Shown here one piece after another: positions 25,716-33,785 of a stretch of 64,000 bases of DNA. Source of the DNA: Chitinophaga nivalis (GTDB taxonomy: Bacteria; Bacteroidota; Bacteroidia; Chitinophagales; Chitinophagaceae). The translations under genes were made by a program, and so were the position numbers. Where the stretch lies: assembly GCF_025989125.1 (NCBI RefSeq), contig NZ_JAPDNR010000001.1, forward strand, positions 3,826,301 to 3,890,300. The letters run 5' to 3'. Within the stretch, counting starts at the first letter, position 1. Each line of letters begins with the position of its first letter. A model generated the notes under the pieces. The model saw nothing but the letters and a program-made list of their open reading frames with translations. It did not search any database and was not told the origin of the DNA.

Positions 25716-27857
25716 ATGACGCAATTTTACTTCATCAACAAGATGACAGGATTGATCCTGCTCTTACTTTGCCTGTCGTCCGGCAAGCTGCAGGCGCAGC
25801 TATACGCCAATAGCCAAACAAATGGCAGTACCGGACTATGTGTACTTTGCGGTGTCAGTAATCCGGAAAATCCGGTGAACAATGCCAGTCTGGATGATTA
25901 TTCCACATTTAATATCACAGCAGGATTACTGGGCGTGACGCTTTATCAGACCCTGATATTTCCGGCACAAAGTACCCCTGGCTGTGATTCACTCATCATT
26001 GGTATTGGCAGTGGCGCCGCGTTACTGTCGGTAAATCTCCTGGGTGGGGTTACAGTACAAACCTTTAATGGCGCCACAGCGAATAATGATTTACAGACGA
26101 TCAGTGTAGCGGCACTGCGATTGCTGCAAACAAATAACCGGGGTGAAATTACCTTAAAACCATCCCAGACCTTCGACCGGGTAAAGGTAACCCTGAACAG
26201 TACTTTAGTAGGATTATTAAATTCCCTGCAGTTGTATTATGCGTATCGTAAGCCGGCAGTCCCCACGCCGGTAGGAACAGACAGTGTGGCCATCTGTGCC
26301 GGCAATACAACTACCGTTTCGGTGACCACCGCACCGGGAACTACCGTCAGCTGGTACAATGCAGCCGCGGGAGGTACGTTGCTGGCCACCGGCAACAGCT
26401 ATAATGTAAGTCCGCTGGTGACGACCACTTATTATGCAGAAGCCACGCAGGGTGGTTGTAAAAGCCTGCGGAAAGCAGTGAAGGTAATCATCCGGCCTAA
26501 ACCGGCGAATCCGGTGTATACGGTACCACAGGGAGCCGGATGTGGTCCGGTATCCATCGTGGTCACGAATTACAAGGTTGGTATCAACTACCGGGTGCGG
26601 GTAAAATACGGCCAAACATTCAGTACCCTGCTGGATACTGCCTATACGGTTACCAACAGCGCCACCATTCCGTTGCCTGATTTTATCAATAACATCACCT
26701 ATCAGGCAGATACCTATATACAGGCGGTGGATGCGCTCACAGGCTGTAAATCGGATACGGTACACCAGGCATTTATCCGGGGCGGGTCCGCAGAGTTACC
26801 TACGGTGGATGCCGACAGCGTAACCATTTGCAAAGGCAAGAGCGCGACGTTACATGCCTATACGCCTACTTCTGCGTTCTGGCCGATCCGTTGGTATGAT
26901 GCACCTGTTGGCGGCCGGTTACTCTATACCGGAAATTATTATACCGTTAGTCCCAACCAAACAACTATCTACTATGTAACGGCTATTTCTGCCTGCGAAT
27001 ATCCGCGGCGTAAAGCTGTGAAGGTAGTGGTTACCCGGCTGCCGGATCCTGTTTATACGGTGCCGCAGGGATTCGTTTGCGGTAACCGTGGCAGCTTGTC
27101 GTTGCCGGTAACCAATCACAGGGCCGGACTGATTTATAAGGTAAGAAATGTATATACCGCCAATACTGCCGTATTGCTGGATACATCCTATACGGTTACC
27201 AGCAATACGATTGTTACACCGGTATTTCTGTATACCATTCCGGTGCAGTCAGATATTTATGTGCAGGCGGCAGATGTTCTCACGGGTTGTATATCAGATA
27301 GTGTACACCAGCAGTTTGTACTGGATGCCTGGGGTGCCTATCCGGATGTGAGCGCGGATAGTGTGACCATCTGCAGTGGCAACAGCGTTACGTTGCATGC
27401 CAATGTACCCGCGGCGCCACTGCTGAATATCCGTTGGTACAATGCACCGGTAGGAGGTACGTTGTTATATACCGGGAAAGACTATACGGTAACACCGGCG
27501 GTAACCACTACCTATTATGTCACGTCTGCTTTCTCCTGCGAATACCCATTCAGGCGGCCGGTAAAGGTGATCGTGAACCCTTGTCCGTTAAGTACCGCTT
27601 CGCCGGTAAAAGCAGCTGATCAACTCACCTTGTACCCCAATCCATCGGTGGGCACCATCTGGTTTGCCGGTGATAAGCAGGAGCTGACCGGCAGCCGGTT
27701 TATTATCAGTAACCTGTATGGACGGGAAGTGCAACGGGGCGTCTTAAATCAGCATCGGTTGGTGCTGGCGGCAGATTTGCCTGCCGGTATTTATTTTATC
27801 CGGATTATGACGGATAAACAGGAACGCTATCACGGTAAAATAGTACTGCAACGATAA
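25716..27857 (+). CDS. T9SS-secreted surface protein with alternating Ig-like domains (paralog)
   Basis: 713 aa; start at 25716 or at an internal ATG 25743, either giving a signal peptide ending LQAQ. The shared N-terminal domain (TGLCVLCGVSNPENPVNN) is followed by three Ig_7-like domains (VAICAGNTTTVSV, VTICKGKSATLHAY, VTICSGNSVTLHAN) separated by two domains of the VYTVPQG...CG type. The T9SS sorting domain starts near residue 635 (LTLYPNPSVGTIWF). Compared with the 23490 protein it has one extra Ig domain directly after the shared domain. Confidence 0.85.
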   Translation: MTQFYFINKMTGLILLLLCLSSGKLQAQLYANSQTNGSTGLCVLCGVSNPENPVNNASLDDYSTFNITAGLLGVTLYQTLIFPAQSTPGCDSLIIGIGSGAALLSVNLLGGVTVQTFNGATANNDLQTISVAALRLLQTNNRGEITLKPSQTFDRVKVTLNSTLVGLLNSLQLYYAYRKPAVPTPVGTDSVAICAGNTTTVSVTTAPGTTVSWYNAAAGGTLLATGNSYNVSPLVTTTYYAEATQGGCKSLRKAVKVIIRPKPANPVYTVPQGAGCGPVSIVVTNYKVGINYRVRVKYGQTFSTLLDTAYTVTNSATIPLPDFINNITYQADTYIQAVDALTGCKSDTVHQAFIRGGSAELPTVDADSVTICKGKSATLHAYTPTSAFWPIRWYDAPVGGRLLYTGNYYTVSPNQTTIYYVTAISACEYPRRKAVKVVVTRLPDPVYTVPQGFVCGNRGSLSLPVTNHRAGLIYKVRNVYTANTAVLLDTSYTVTSNTIVTPVFLYTIPVQSDIYVQAADVLTGCISDSVHQQFVLDAWGAYPDVSADSVTICSGNSVTLHANVPAAPLLNIRWYNAPVGGTLLYTGKDYTVTPAVTTTYYVTSAFSCEYPFRRPVKVIVNPCPLSTASPVKAADQLTLYPNPSVGTIWFAGDKQELTGSRFIISNLYGREVQRGVLNQHRLVLAADLPAGIYFIRIMTDKQERYHGKIVLQR

Positions 27858-27869
27858 AATATATAAATG

Positions 27870-27920
27870 TCTTTCAACAGAAAAAGCTGACCCGTCCGGT
27901 TGGCTTTTTTTGTTGAAAGA
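27870..27920 (+). terminator. Terminator after the last surface-protein gene
   Basis: TCTTTCAACA(G)AAAAAGC pairs with GCTTTTTTTGTTGAAAGA around a 15-nt loop, 12 nt after the stop codon. The 3' arm contains a T-run. Confidence 0.7.
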
Positions 27921-27954
27921 CAGATGGCAGAAAGAAGCGGCAGGTTGTTTTACT

Positions 27955-28235
27955 AAGTGGGTAAATAGCCGGAAAAGGATGGTAAGGAGGCAATAAGGTG
28001 TGGTAAACAGCCATTCCGGTGATGTCAGCAGGCAACCAAGGGGCGGCAACTGACAACGTTGCGGTGTACATACACAGTCAGGCGTTGTCAGGAGGCAGTC
28101 AGGCGTGGTAAGCAGACAGTCTGGCACAGTCAGCAGGCAATCAGGCCAGGTAAGCGGGCAGAAATGGATCGTCAGCAGGGGATATGCGGTATATAGCGGG
28201 CAATATAGGCAGGTGATAAAGGAAGCAGATAACAC
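27955..28235. repeat. Degenerate 21-bp tandem repeat (about 12-13 units), non-coding
   Basis: Successive segments such as GGCGTGGTAAGCAGACAGTCT, GGCACAGTCAGCAGGCAATCA and GGCCAGGTAAGCGGGCAGAAA (21 nt each) fit a consensus GGC..GGTCAGCAGGCA.TCA. Units can be followed from about 27955 to 28230 with rising divergence at both ends. Because 21 is a multiple of three, a minus-strand frame reads repeated PDCLLTT, but this frame lacks other signs of a gene. It is an old minisatellite-like array in a GC-richer strip between two transcription units. Confidence 0.7.
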
Positions 28236-28325
28236 CCCGGACGGGTAGTATCCTGGTCATAGGGGTAACCAGGATACAAGTAAATGATAGCTGTGGGGGA
28301 GCCGTGTATGCTCCGCGCATCGGGA

Positions 28326-28553
28326 CTATCTTAATTTGGCTGCATAGTTTTTACCAACATGTTTGTTGATATAGCTGTTCAGCCCGCGACCGGACAAGGC
28401 CAGCGTTTTCATTTGTTCTACCGCGCCGCTGCCCGGTTGATCGTAATCATACAGGTAGGCTGCATCACCGTTAAATTCTACCGTAATGGAATCCGGACCA
28501 ATGAGAAAAGAAGTGACGGCGGATGCGCCATCCAGGTTTTGATAAATTTGCAT
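28326..28553 (-). CDS. Small KTSC-like hypothetical protein
   Basis: 75 aa from the preferred ATG 28553 (MQIYQNLDGASAV); the frame begins at 28598. The pattern SFLIGPDSITVEFNGDAAYLYDY then GLNSYINKHVGKNYA resembles the small KTSC-type domain proteins, which carry a short beta-sheet and a C-terminal helix. These are often found alone or fused to nucleic-acid enzymes, function unknown. It is a single gene. Confidence 0.6.
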   Translation of the reverse strand: MQIYQNLDGASAVTSFLIGPDSITVEFNGDAAYLYDYDQPGSGAVEQMKTLALSGRGLNSYINKHVGKNYAAKLR

Positions 28554-28598
28554 GTGTTGTTTGTTGATGGGTGTGTGAATAAATAGCAACCGGTACAT

Positions 28599-29160
28599 AA
28601 GCTGATGCTGGTACTGTAGGTATGCTATGATGATTGTCAGGCAAATAAAGCACGAAAGAAAAATGCGGTTGTCGGGGAGGTATTTAATGTATGTTGCTTA
28701 ACCAACCCATAACAAATAGCAGCTACTTTAGGTAGGGATAAATAGCTATATGCTGGTGTTGATTGGTTGGTGGCCGTTTGATACCCGCTGAAGTTTGTAC
28801 TGCTTTTGTATAGCGATTATAGATAGCCGTATCGGCAGTATGGGAAAAAAAGCAGCCATTAGCAGGGGTTATTTTTCCGTATAGGAACGTCATTTATTTT
28901 TTTGGGAGATACTATTTTTTTCCGTAACTGCATCCCCGTGAGCCGGGCAGGAGAGGGCCGTTGATCCGGTTGATTAGTCATCCTGTTTATATGGATACCT
29001 ACTTGTTATCATCGGTTAACCTTGCCCGTTATGAGGCAATAAATACCATATCCATTACCGTTAGGAAGGTAACAGGCATCAGACAAAAGTGTAAATCTAT
29101 CTAGTTAAATGATTGATTTGCAGTTGTTTAGTAAATTAATGCGGTGAATTGTCAGTGTGT
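28599..29160. other. Long intergenic region upstream of the OmpA gene
   Basis: No coding frame, repeat or RNA gene was recognised in this 560-nt stretch. It is unusually long and AT-rich for this window and ends in a sigma-54 promoter, so it may hold upstream activator sites; no inverted repeat that would show one was found by eye. Confidence 0.4.
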
Positions 29161-29176
29161 TGGCACAGACTTTGCA
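29161..29176 (+). promoter_or_regulatory. Consensus sigma-54 promoter (-24/-12)
   Basis: TGGCACAGACTTTGCA matches the RpoN consensus TGGCAC-N5-TTGCA at every conserved position, with GG and GC 12 nt apart. It lies 102 nt upstream of the OmpA-family start codon on the same strand, in an otherwise empty region. Confidence 0.75.
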
Positions 29177-29278
29177 AAGAGGCTGCTGTTCTAACTAAAC
29201 CGTTATGTTACTCACACGCTATGGACGTTATAGCAAAAAAAAAACTGAGTATTATAATTTAACCCAATTATTTTTTTT

Positions 29279-30655
29279 ATGAGCATGTTTACGAAAATTG
29301 GGAAGTCTTTAATGTTGGCTTCTTCTGCTTTGGCATTAACAGGTACTGCATTTGCGCAGGATAGTACACACAAAAAAGTTGATCGTGTTACCCCTTTTAA
29401 TGGTGTGAAAGATTATCGCACATGGTCTGTAGGCGTATGGGGTGGCGGTTCCGCTGCTTTTGGTCCTGTCGGAGGCCCTTATTATTTCAACAATTTTGAT
29501 TTTAATAATGCAGGGTTAGTGTACGGTGGTTATATTAAAAAGCAAATTTTCCACAATTTTGGTCTGCAGGCAGACTTCATGAGAGGTCAGGTAAAAGGAT
29601 CCACCAAAGCTTCTCAAACATTGGCAGGTGGTATCACCTCCTTTAAAACAGATATCGACTGGTCTGCATCCGTAAGCGGTGTATTCAGCCTGGGAAGTAT
29701 CAACTGGTTGAACAAACAAAGCTATATCATTCCTTACGTATCTGCCGGTGCCGGTGCGATTGGTTTCAAACCAAGCATACAGGCAGGCGATGGTAGCGCA
29801 ACACCCGTACTGAATTCCGATGGCAGCAATACCCACAGAGAATTATTTATTCCGGTTGGTGTAGGTGCTAAATTCAACGTAGCGCGTGGTGTAAACATTG
29901 ATCTGGCATACACGGCCAACTTCGTTAACAGTAAAGTGTTTGACGGTGTAAACAGTGGCAACAAAGACAAATTCTCCACCGCACGTTTAGGGGTTGAATT
30001 TGCGCTGGGTAACAAGAAAAAACCACAGCTGGCAGTTGTAAATCCTGCTGCACAGGCAACCATGGATTTAATGGATAAAAATGCCGCGCTGAAAAATTCC
30101 CTGACAGAAAGCGATGCACGTAATCAGGCTGCTATTTCTCAGTTGCAAGGTGAAATTGCCGCTATGAAACAGGATACCGATGGTGATGGCGTTCCGGATT
30201 TCCTGGATAAATGCCCGAACACACCAGCAGGTACAAAAGTAGATGGTTCCGGTTGTCCGCTGCCAACGCCTGTACAGGTAGTGAAAGAAAAAATCATTGT
30301 AACAGATGCCGATAAGAAAGTTGTAAAAGACGCGATCGACAACCTGGAATTTGATTTGGGTAAAGCTACCATCAGACCAACCTCTTTCTCCAGCCTGGAT
30401 AAAGTAGCTGCTTTACTGGTAGAGAAAAACTTCAGTCTGAAATTAGCCGGTCATACCGACAACACTGGTTCTGCCGCTACCAACATGCGTTTGTCTAAAG
30501 GACGTGCAGAAGCCATTAAATCTTACCTGGTATCCAAAGGTGCCAATCCTTCCCGGATTGAAGCTACCGGATACGGATCTAATCAGCCAATTGCTTCCAA
30601 CAAAACAGCAGCTGGCCGTCAACAGAACAGACGTGTAGAATTTACGCTGTATTAA
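29279..30655 (+). CDS. OmpA-family outer-membrane protein (beta-barrel, calcium-type linker, peptidoglycan-binding domain)
   Basis: 458 aa; start at 29279 or at ATG 29285. Signal peptide (about 1-26, ending AFAQ), an N-terminal eight-strand-type beta-barrel (about 40-245), and a short coiled linker rich in Ala and Gln (250-290). Then a thrombospondin type 3-like motif (DTDGDGVPDFLDKCP) and a C-terminal OmpA domain (about 340-458) with LAGHTDNTGS and NRRVEF peptidoglycan-contact residues. It tethers the outer membrane to the cell wall. It is monocistronic behind a sigma-54 promoter and ends in a strong terminator, suggesting high, regulated expression. Confidence 0.93.
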   Translation: MSMFTKIGKSLMLASSALALTGTAFAQDSTHKKVDRVTPFNGVKDYRTWSVGVWGGGSAAFGPVGGPYYFNNFDFNNAGLVYGGYIKKQIFHNFGLQADFMRGQVKGSTKASQTLAGGITSFKTDIDWSASVSGVFSLGSINWLNKQSYIIPYVSAGAGAIGFKPSIQAGDGSATPVLNSDGSNTHRELFIPVGVGAKFNVARGVNIDLAYTANFVNSKVFDGVNSGNKDKFSTARLGVEFALGNKKKPQLAVVNPAAQATMDLMDKNAALKNSLTESDARNQAAISQLQGEIAAMKQDTDGDGVPDFLDKCPNTPAGTKVDGSGCPLPTPVQVVKEKIIVTDADKKVVKDAIDNLEFDLGKATIRPTSFSSLDKVAALLVEKNFSLKLAGHTDNTGSAATNMRLSKGRAEAIKSYLVSKGANPSRIEATGYGSNQPIASNKTAAGRQQNRRVEFTLY

Positions 30656-30700
30656 TCTGTGGCAAAGGTCCACTTTTAATATACCGTTATGGTAATATTG

Positions 30701-30735
30701 AAACTGCTCTGTTTTACAGGGCAGTTTCTTTTTTT
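30701..30735 (+). terminator. Rho-independent terminator after the OmpA gene
   Basis: AAACTGCTCT and AGGGCAGTTT form a 10-bp stem (one wobble pair) followed by CTTTTTTTT. Confidence 0.85.
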
Positions 30736-30893
30736 AGTATAGATAGGAAAGATAAGACCTGCGCCCTGCGCAGGTTTTTTTATGAGAGACAGGATCATGT
30801 GTTACGAAAGGAATGCCTATGATGTGATATCGTTGGCTTTTGCGTAGCTTCGTGAAGAATATATTTTATCATACTCCCTCAAACTTATTATCT

Positions 30894-31358
30894 ATGATAA
30901 AAGGCCTCTATGAAACCCATCTCTATGTAGAAGATTTGCAAAGATCCATAAATTTCTACCGGCATGTACTTGGATTACAGCTATGTCGTTTTGAAGCAGG
31001 CAGACGGGCGGCTTTCCTGTGGATAGGTCAGCCGCAGGCTGCCATGCTGGGGCTTTGGGAAAAACCTGCAGCGGAAATCGATAGCCGGCATTTTGCCTTT
31101 ACCTGTGATCCCGAATTTATATTAACGGAAGCGATTGATTTCCTGACGAAGCATGGCGTACAACCTTATAACTTCCTGAAAGATGGCTCTATGCAACCTA
31201 TGGTTTTTACCTGGATGCCGGCAGTGGCTATTTATTTCAATGATCCGGATGGACATCAGCTGGAATTCATTGCGATATTGGAAGGGGAGGCACATCCTGC
31301 TGGTGAGGTAGTATCCTACGAAGCATGGTTGCAACTGAATCAAAGTGGGGACAGGTAA
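30894..31358 (+). CDS. VOC-superfamily (glyoxalase / bleomycin-resistance-like) protein
   Basis: 154 aa from the preferred ATG 30894 (MIKGLYETHLYVEDL); a frame start at 30840 adds a non-family stretch. The beta-alpha-beta-beta-beta pattern is visible twice: THLYVEDLQRSINFYRHVLGL at the start, with a metal-ligand His, and FNDPDGHQLEFIAIL near the end, with the second His and the Glu. This is the layout of glyoxalase I and of fosfomycin-type resistance enzymes. The substrate is unknown. Single gene with no obvious operon partner. Confidence 0.82.
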   Translation: MIKGLYETHLYVEDLQRSINFYRHVLGLQLCRFEAGRRAAFLWIGQPQAAMLGLWEKPAAEIDSRHFAFTCDPEFILTEAIDFLTKHGVQPYNFLKDGSMQPMVFTWMPAVAIYFNDPDGHQLEFIAILEGEAHPAGEVVSYEAWLQLNQSGDR

Positions 31359-31517
31359 AGAAAGTGCCGTGTCATTTTTTCCATAGGTGCGGATAAAAAT
31401 ACCCAATGATACCCGTGTTCACATAAAAAATATTTTGCTGCGCAGATGAAAAAAATCATGTGTGAAAAGTTGGATCTTGTTTAAGACAATAGCTGTAACC
31501 CGTTGTCAATACCCCTT

Positions 31518-32201
31518 TCATTCCCCGTTACGCTTGAAAAATACCGCTTCATTAGCCGGCAACTCTTTTTTAAATTGTTCCACATCCCATGTCATTCCAT
31601 AGGCAGAAAGATATTCCCGAAGCGGAGGTAATCCTGCTGCAAGCCGCCGTGCATCCGCATGATCCGGATCTTCCATCGGGGCCAGCTGGTATTGATTCGT
31701 ACGCATATTCCAGATCACCTGGCTACCATACCGTTGTCGTTTACCATGATATAAAGCCACCCGGTCTTCCAGCAAAGCCAGCTGTGATGCACTGGCATGC
31801 CCTTTGTCAACGGCGTCGCGCAACATAGGGAGGTACTTATCCTGTATGGGTAACCGGGCGTGCTGTATGACCATAAATAAAGTACGGTTGCCTTGCTGCC
31901 CGATAACAGCGGGTCCTAACCATCCATACTTATCCAGTATATTCGTTACCGTTAGTTGATTTATTGCATCTGCTGCAGCCATTTGTTGCAGCAACTTTTT
32001 CATCTCCGGTGCATCACTGCCATACTTTTGTTGTATAGCTTCCAGGTTGCTCCGGTATTGCTGATCGGCCTTGTCTGCCGTCAGCAACAGCCCGATGAGG
32101 GAATCTTTTTCGGCAGATGAAAGGCCCGGAGATTGTGCGGATATATACTGGTATACCAGCAACAAACCGGCAAAAAAGAAGCACTTGATGAACTGCTGCA
32201 T
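31518..32201 (-). CDS. DUF6624-like secreted protein
   Basis: 227 aa from the preferred ATG 32201, which opens a signal peptide (MQQFIKCFFFAGLLLVY...SAQ); the frame extends to 32318. The mature part is helical, with QKYGSDAPEMKKLLQQM, NILDKYGWLGPAVIGQQGN, FMVIQHA and QLALLEDRVALYHGKRQRYG, all typical of the DUF6624 family. The function is unknown. The promoter-side region between 32202 and 32508 carries a 20-bp tandem repeat. Confidence 0.78.
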   Translation of the reverse strand: MQQFIKCFFFAGLLLVYQYISAQSPGLSSAEKDSLIGLLLTADKADQQYRSNLEAIQQKYGSDAPEMKKLLQQMAAADAINQLTVTNILDKYGWLGPAVIGQQGNRTLFMVIQHARLPIQDKYLPMLRDAVDKGHASASQLALLEDRVALYHGKRQRYGSQVIWNMRTNQYQLAPMEDPDHADARRLAAGLPPLREYLSAYGMTWDVEQFKKELPANEAVFFKRNGE

Positions 32202-32440
32202 AGATTGATTATAGGAGATAGAGCGGCCATAAATTTGCGATATTCCAGGCGTATAAACAACCCTGTCCGTTGGCTTAATAAGTTGAGTAACCGGCAGCCT
32301 GGTTATTTTGCAGGTCATGAAGCTACCCGCATGACATTCCCGGCCTACGGCTGTATTAACGGCATTCCTAAAGAGGATGATCAGCGGTAGTATAGTACTA
32401 TCTGTACCATTTTTAATTTTCTTTGGCTAAGCTGTTAAAA

Positions 32441-32480
32441 GAAGAAGGGGTAACTATTAAAAAGAAGGGGTAACTATTAG
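32441..32480. repeat. Two 20-bp tandem repeats upstream of DUF6624 gene
   Basis: GAAGAAGGGGTAACTATTAA and AAAGAAGGGGTAACTATTAG lie back to back, 18 of 20 identical. They sit 28 nt after the stop of the HTH gene and may be a regulatory site or slippage product. Confidence 0.7.
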
Positions 32481-32508
32481 AATGGGGTATTACAGGTGGT
32501 GTCAGGAA

Positions 32509-32919
32509 TTATGATCGGTTCGCGTTAGCTTTCAATATCTCAATTTTTTCTCTTTCACTTGCAAGAAGACGCTCATACAGTTTCTTATTTTCCTCCAAAG
32601 CCTCCATTAGCTTATCAATCGGATTAAAATTCAATGCACAATGATGGGCACCAATCACCTGATTAGAACTATGATCATTGAATGTATTAATATAATTTAT
32701 TGCCATTTCCTCATTAAAATTTTTGATAGCATCCGGGGCTACTCCCAATACTGTTGCCACTTGCTCTAAAATATCAGGCTCTATTTTTTCTTTTCCTTCT
32801 AACAACGAGACTCTCTTTTGTGTCCAATCGTTACCAAGTTTAAAAGCAAGCGTATCTTGCTTCATTCCCCGCATTTCGCGGAAAAACTTTACGCCTTTTC
32901 CTTCATGTGTTTCTTTCAT
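32509..32919 (-). CDS. XRE-type helix-turn-helix regulator of a common Bacteroidota family
   Basis: 136 aa from the preferred ATG 32919 (MKETHEGKGVKFF); the frame starts at 32961. Residues 8-65 are a Cro/CI-type HTH (FREMRGMKQDTLAFKLGNDW, RVSLLEGKEKIEPDILEQVA). The middle holds NFNPIDKLMEALEENK, and a C-terminal coiled coil (ENKKLYERLLASEREKIEIL) should mediate dimers. Members of this family occur in several copies per genome, with no known target. A tandem 22-bp repeat lies 90 nt upstream (33010-33053) and could be its operator. Confidence 0.83.
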   Translation of the reverse strand: MKETHEGKGVKFFREMRGMKQDTLAFKLGNDWTQKRVSLLEGKEKIEPDILEQVATVLGVAPDAIKNFNEEMAINYINTFNDHSSNQVIGAHHCALNFNPIDKLMEALEENKKLYERLLASEREKIEILKANANRS

Positions 32920-33009
32920 TTTTACAAATTTAAATGGTTTCAAATAATCGGAAAAATACAAAAAAATTAGATAGCATACTGCAACGATATATTTATTTTC
33001 TTTCTACGG

Positions 33010-33053
33010 TATCCTTATTTACCAGCTAAAATATCCTTATTTACTGTCTAAAA
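33010..33053. repeat. Two 22-bp tandem repeats between divergent genes
   Basis: TATCCTTATTTACCAGCTAAAA and TATCCTTATTTACTGTCTAAAA adjoin, 19 of 22 identical. A period of about two helical turns places both on the same DNA face, as for a cooperatively bound operator. They lie between the HTH regulator and the divergent 33154 gene. Confidence 0.7.
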
Positions 33054-33153
33054 TATGCTGTTAAAGAATAGGTTATTCACCTGTTAAATCGTCCCTTTGA
33101 TTATTATCCGCGCGGGGATTTTTAACATCCAATCATCACTTAAACCTTTTGTC

Positions 33154-33648
33154 ATGGAGAATCTGTTAACCATCTTGACCAAAATTACATCATGTAGTAC
33201 CTCGTTGGGCTTCGTGGAGCTTTGTGAGTACGGGTTATCTAATGTAATTGGGAATAACGCATCTGATAACTGGTCGGCAGATCAGCGGGCTGATTTTATG
33301 CTATTTTATACTTTATTCAGAGATACTATTATTTCCACTTTTAAAGTTCGTGATGCTTTGAGGCGGGAAGGCGTAGAAAATTTGACTACAGCGTTGATAA
33401 CGGAGTTAGAAAGCGATCTTTATAAATTGACCAGTTTTGAGTCTGGTATTGAGATAGAGGAGCTGGTAGCTGCGTTGGATCAATATATTACCATTTTAAT
33501 TGACGACGATGAGGGGATGGATGGAACTATAGCGGCCATTGCTGGCAATTATTTCAAGACCTTTTTTCTAACCCTTCATGCTTTAGGGCTGCAAGAGCGC
33601 ATGCGTAAAGCAAAAGCAAAAAATAATTTTGTAAAACTTCCTGTATGA
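33154..33648 (+). CDS. Hypothetical acidic helical protein
   Basis: 164 aa from the preferred ATG 33154 (MENLLTILTKITS); the frame extends to 33097. It is not recognised. It is mostly alpha-helical and acidic (EEELVAALDQYITILIDDDEG-type stretch in the middle) with a basic C-terminus (MRKAKAKNNF). No signal peptide. It is divergent from the XRE regulator and shares the repeat-containing promoter region with it, so the pair may be a regulator and its target. Confidence 0.6.
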   Translation: MENLLTILTKITSCSTSLGFVELCEYGLSNVIGNNASDNWSADQRADFMLFYTLFRDTIISTFKVRDALRREGVENLTTALITELESDLYKLTSFESGIEIEELVAALDQYITILIDDDEGMDGTIAAIAGNYFKTFFLTLHALGLQERMRKAKAKNNFVKLPV

Positions 33649-33731
33649 ATATTAAATCCCAGCCGATAAACATCTTACCCGAACTGCCTACTAAATTTTC
33701 TAATCGGTCAGATATCCCTGTTATCATAAAA

Positions 33732-33770
33732 CAAAAGGCGCATCTCTTTAAAAAAGAAATACGCTTTTTG
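33732..33770. terminator. Imperfect bidirectional terminator between convergent genes
   Basis: CAAAA.GCG.AT.TCTTT pairs with AAAGA.AT.CGC.TTTTG with a few mismatches; T/A runs on both sides. It separates 33648 (plus) and 33786 (minus). Confidence 0.55.
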
Positions 33771-33785
33771 TAACAACAGATGGCT

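Noticed and set aside
27744..28235. Minus-strand frame of 163 codons with repeated PDCLLTT
   Set aside because: It is produced by the 21-bp tandem repeat, overlaps the end of the surface-protein gene antisense, and has no start, signal or family support.
27955..28235. CRISPR array
   Set aside because: The units are adjoining and degenerate, without unique spacers or a leader, and no cas genes are present.
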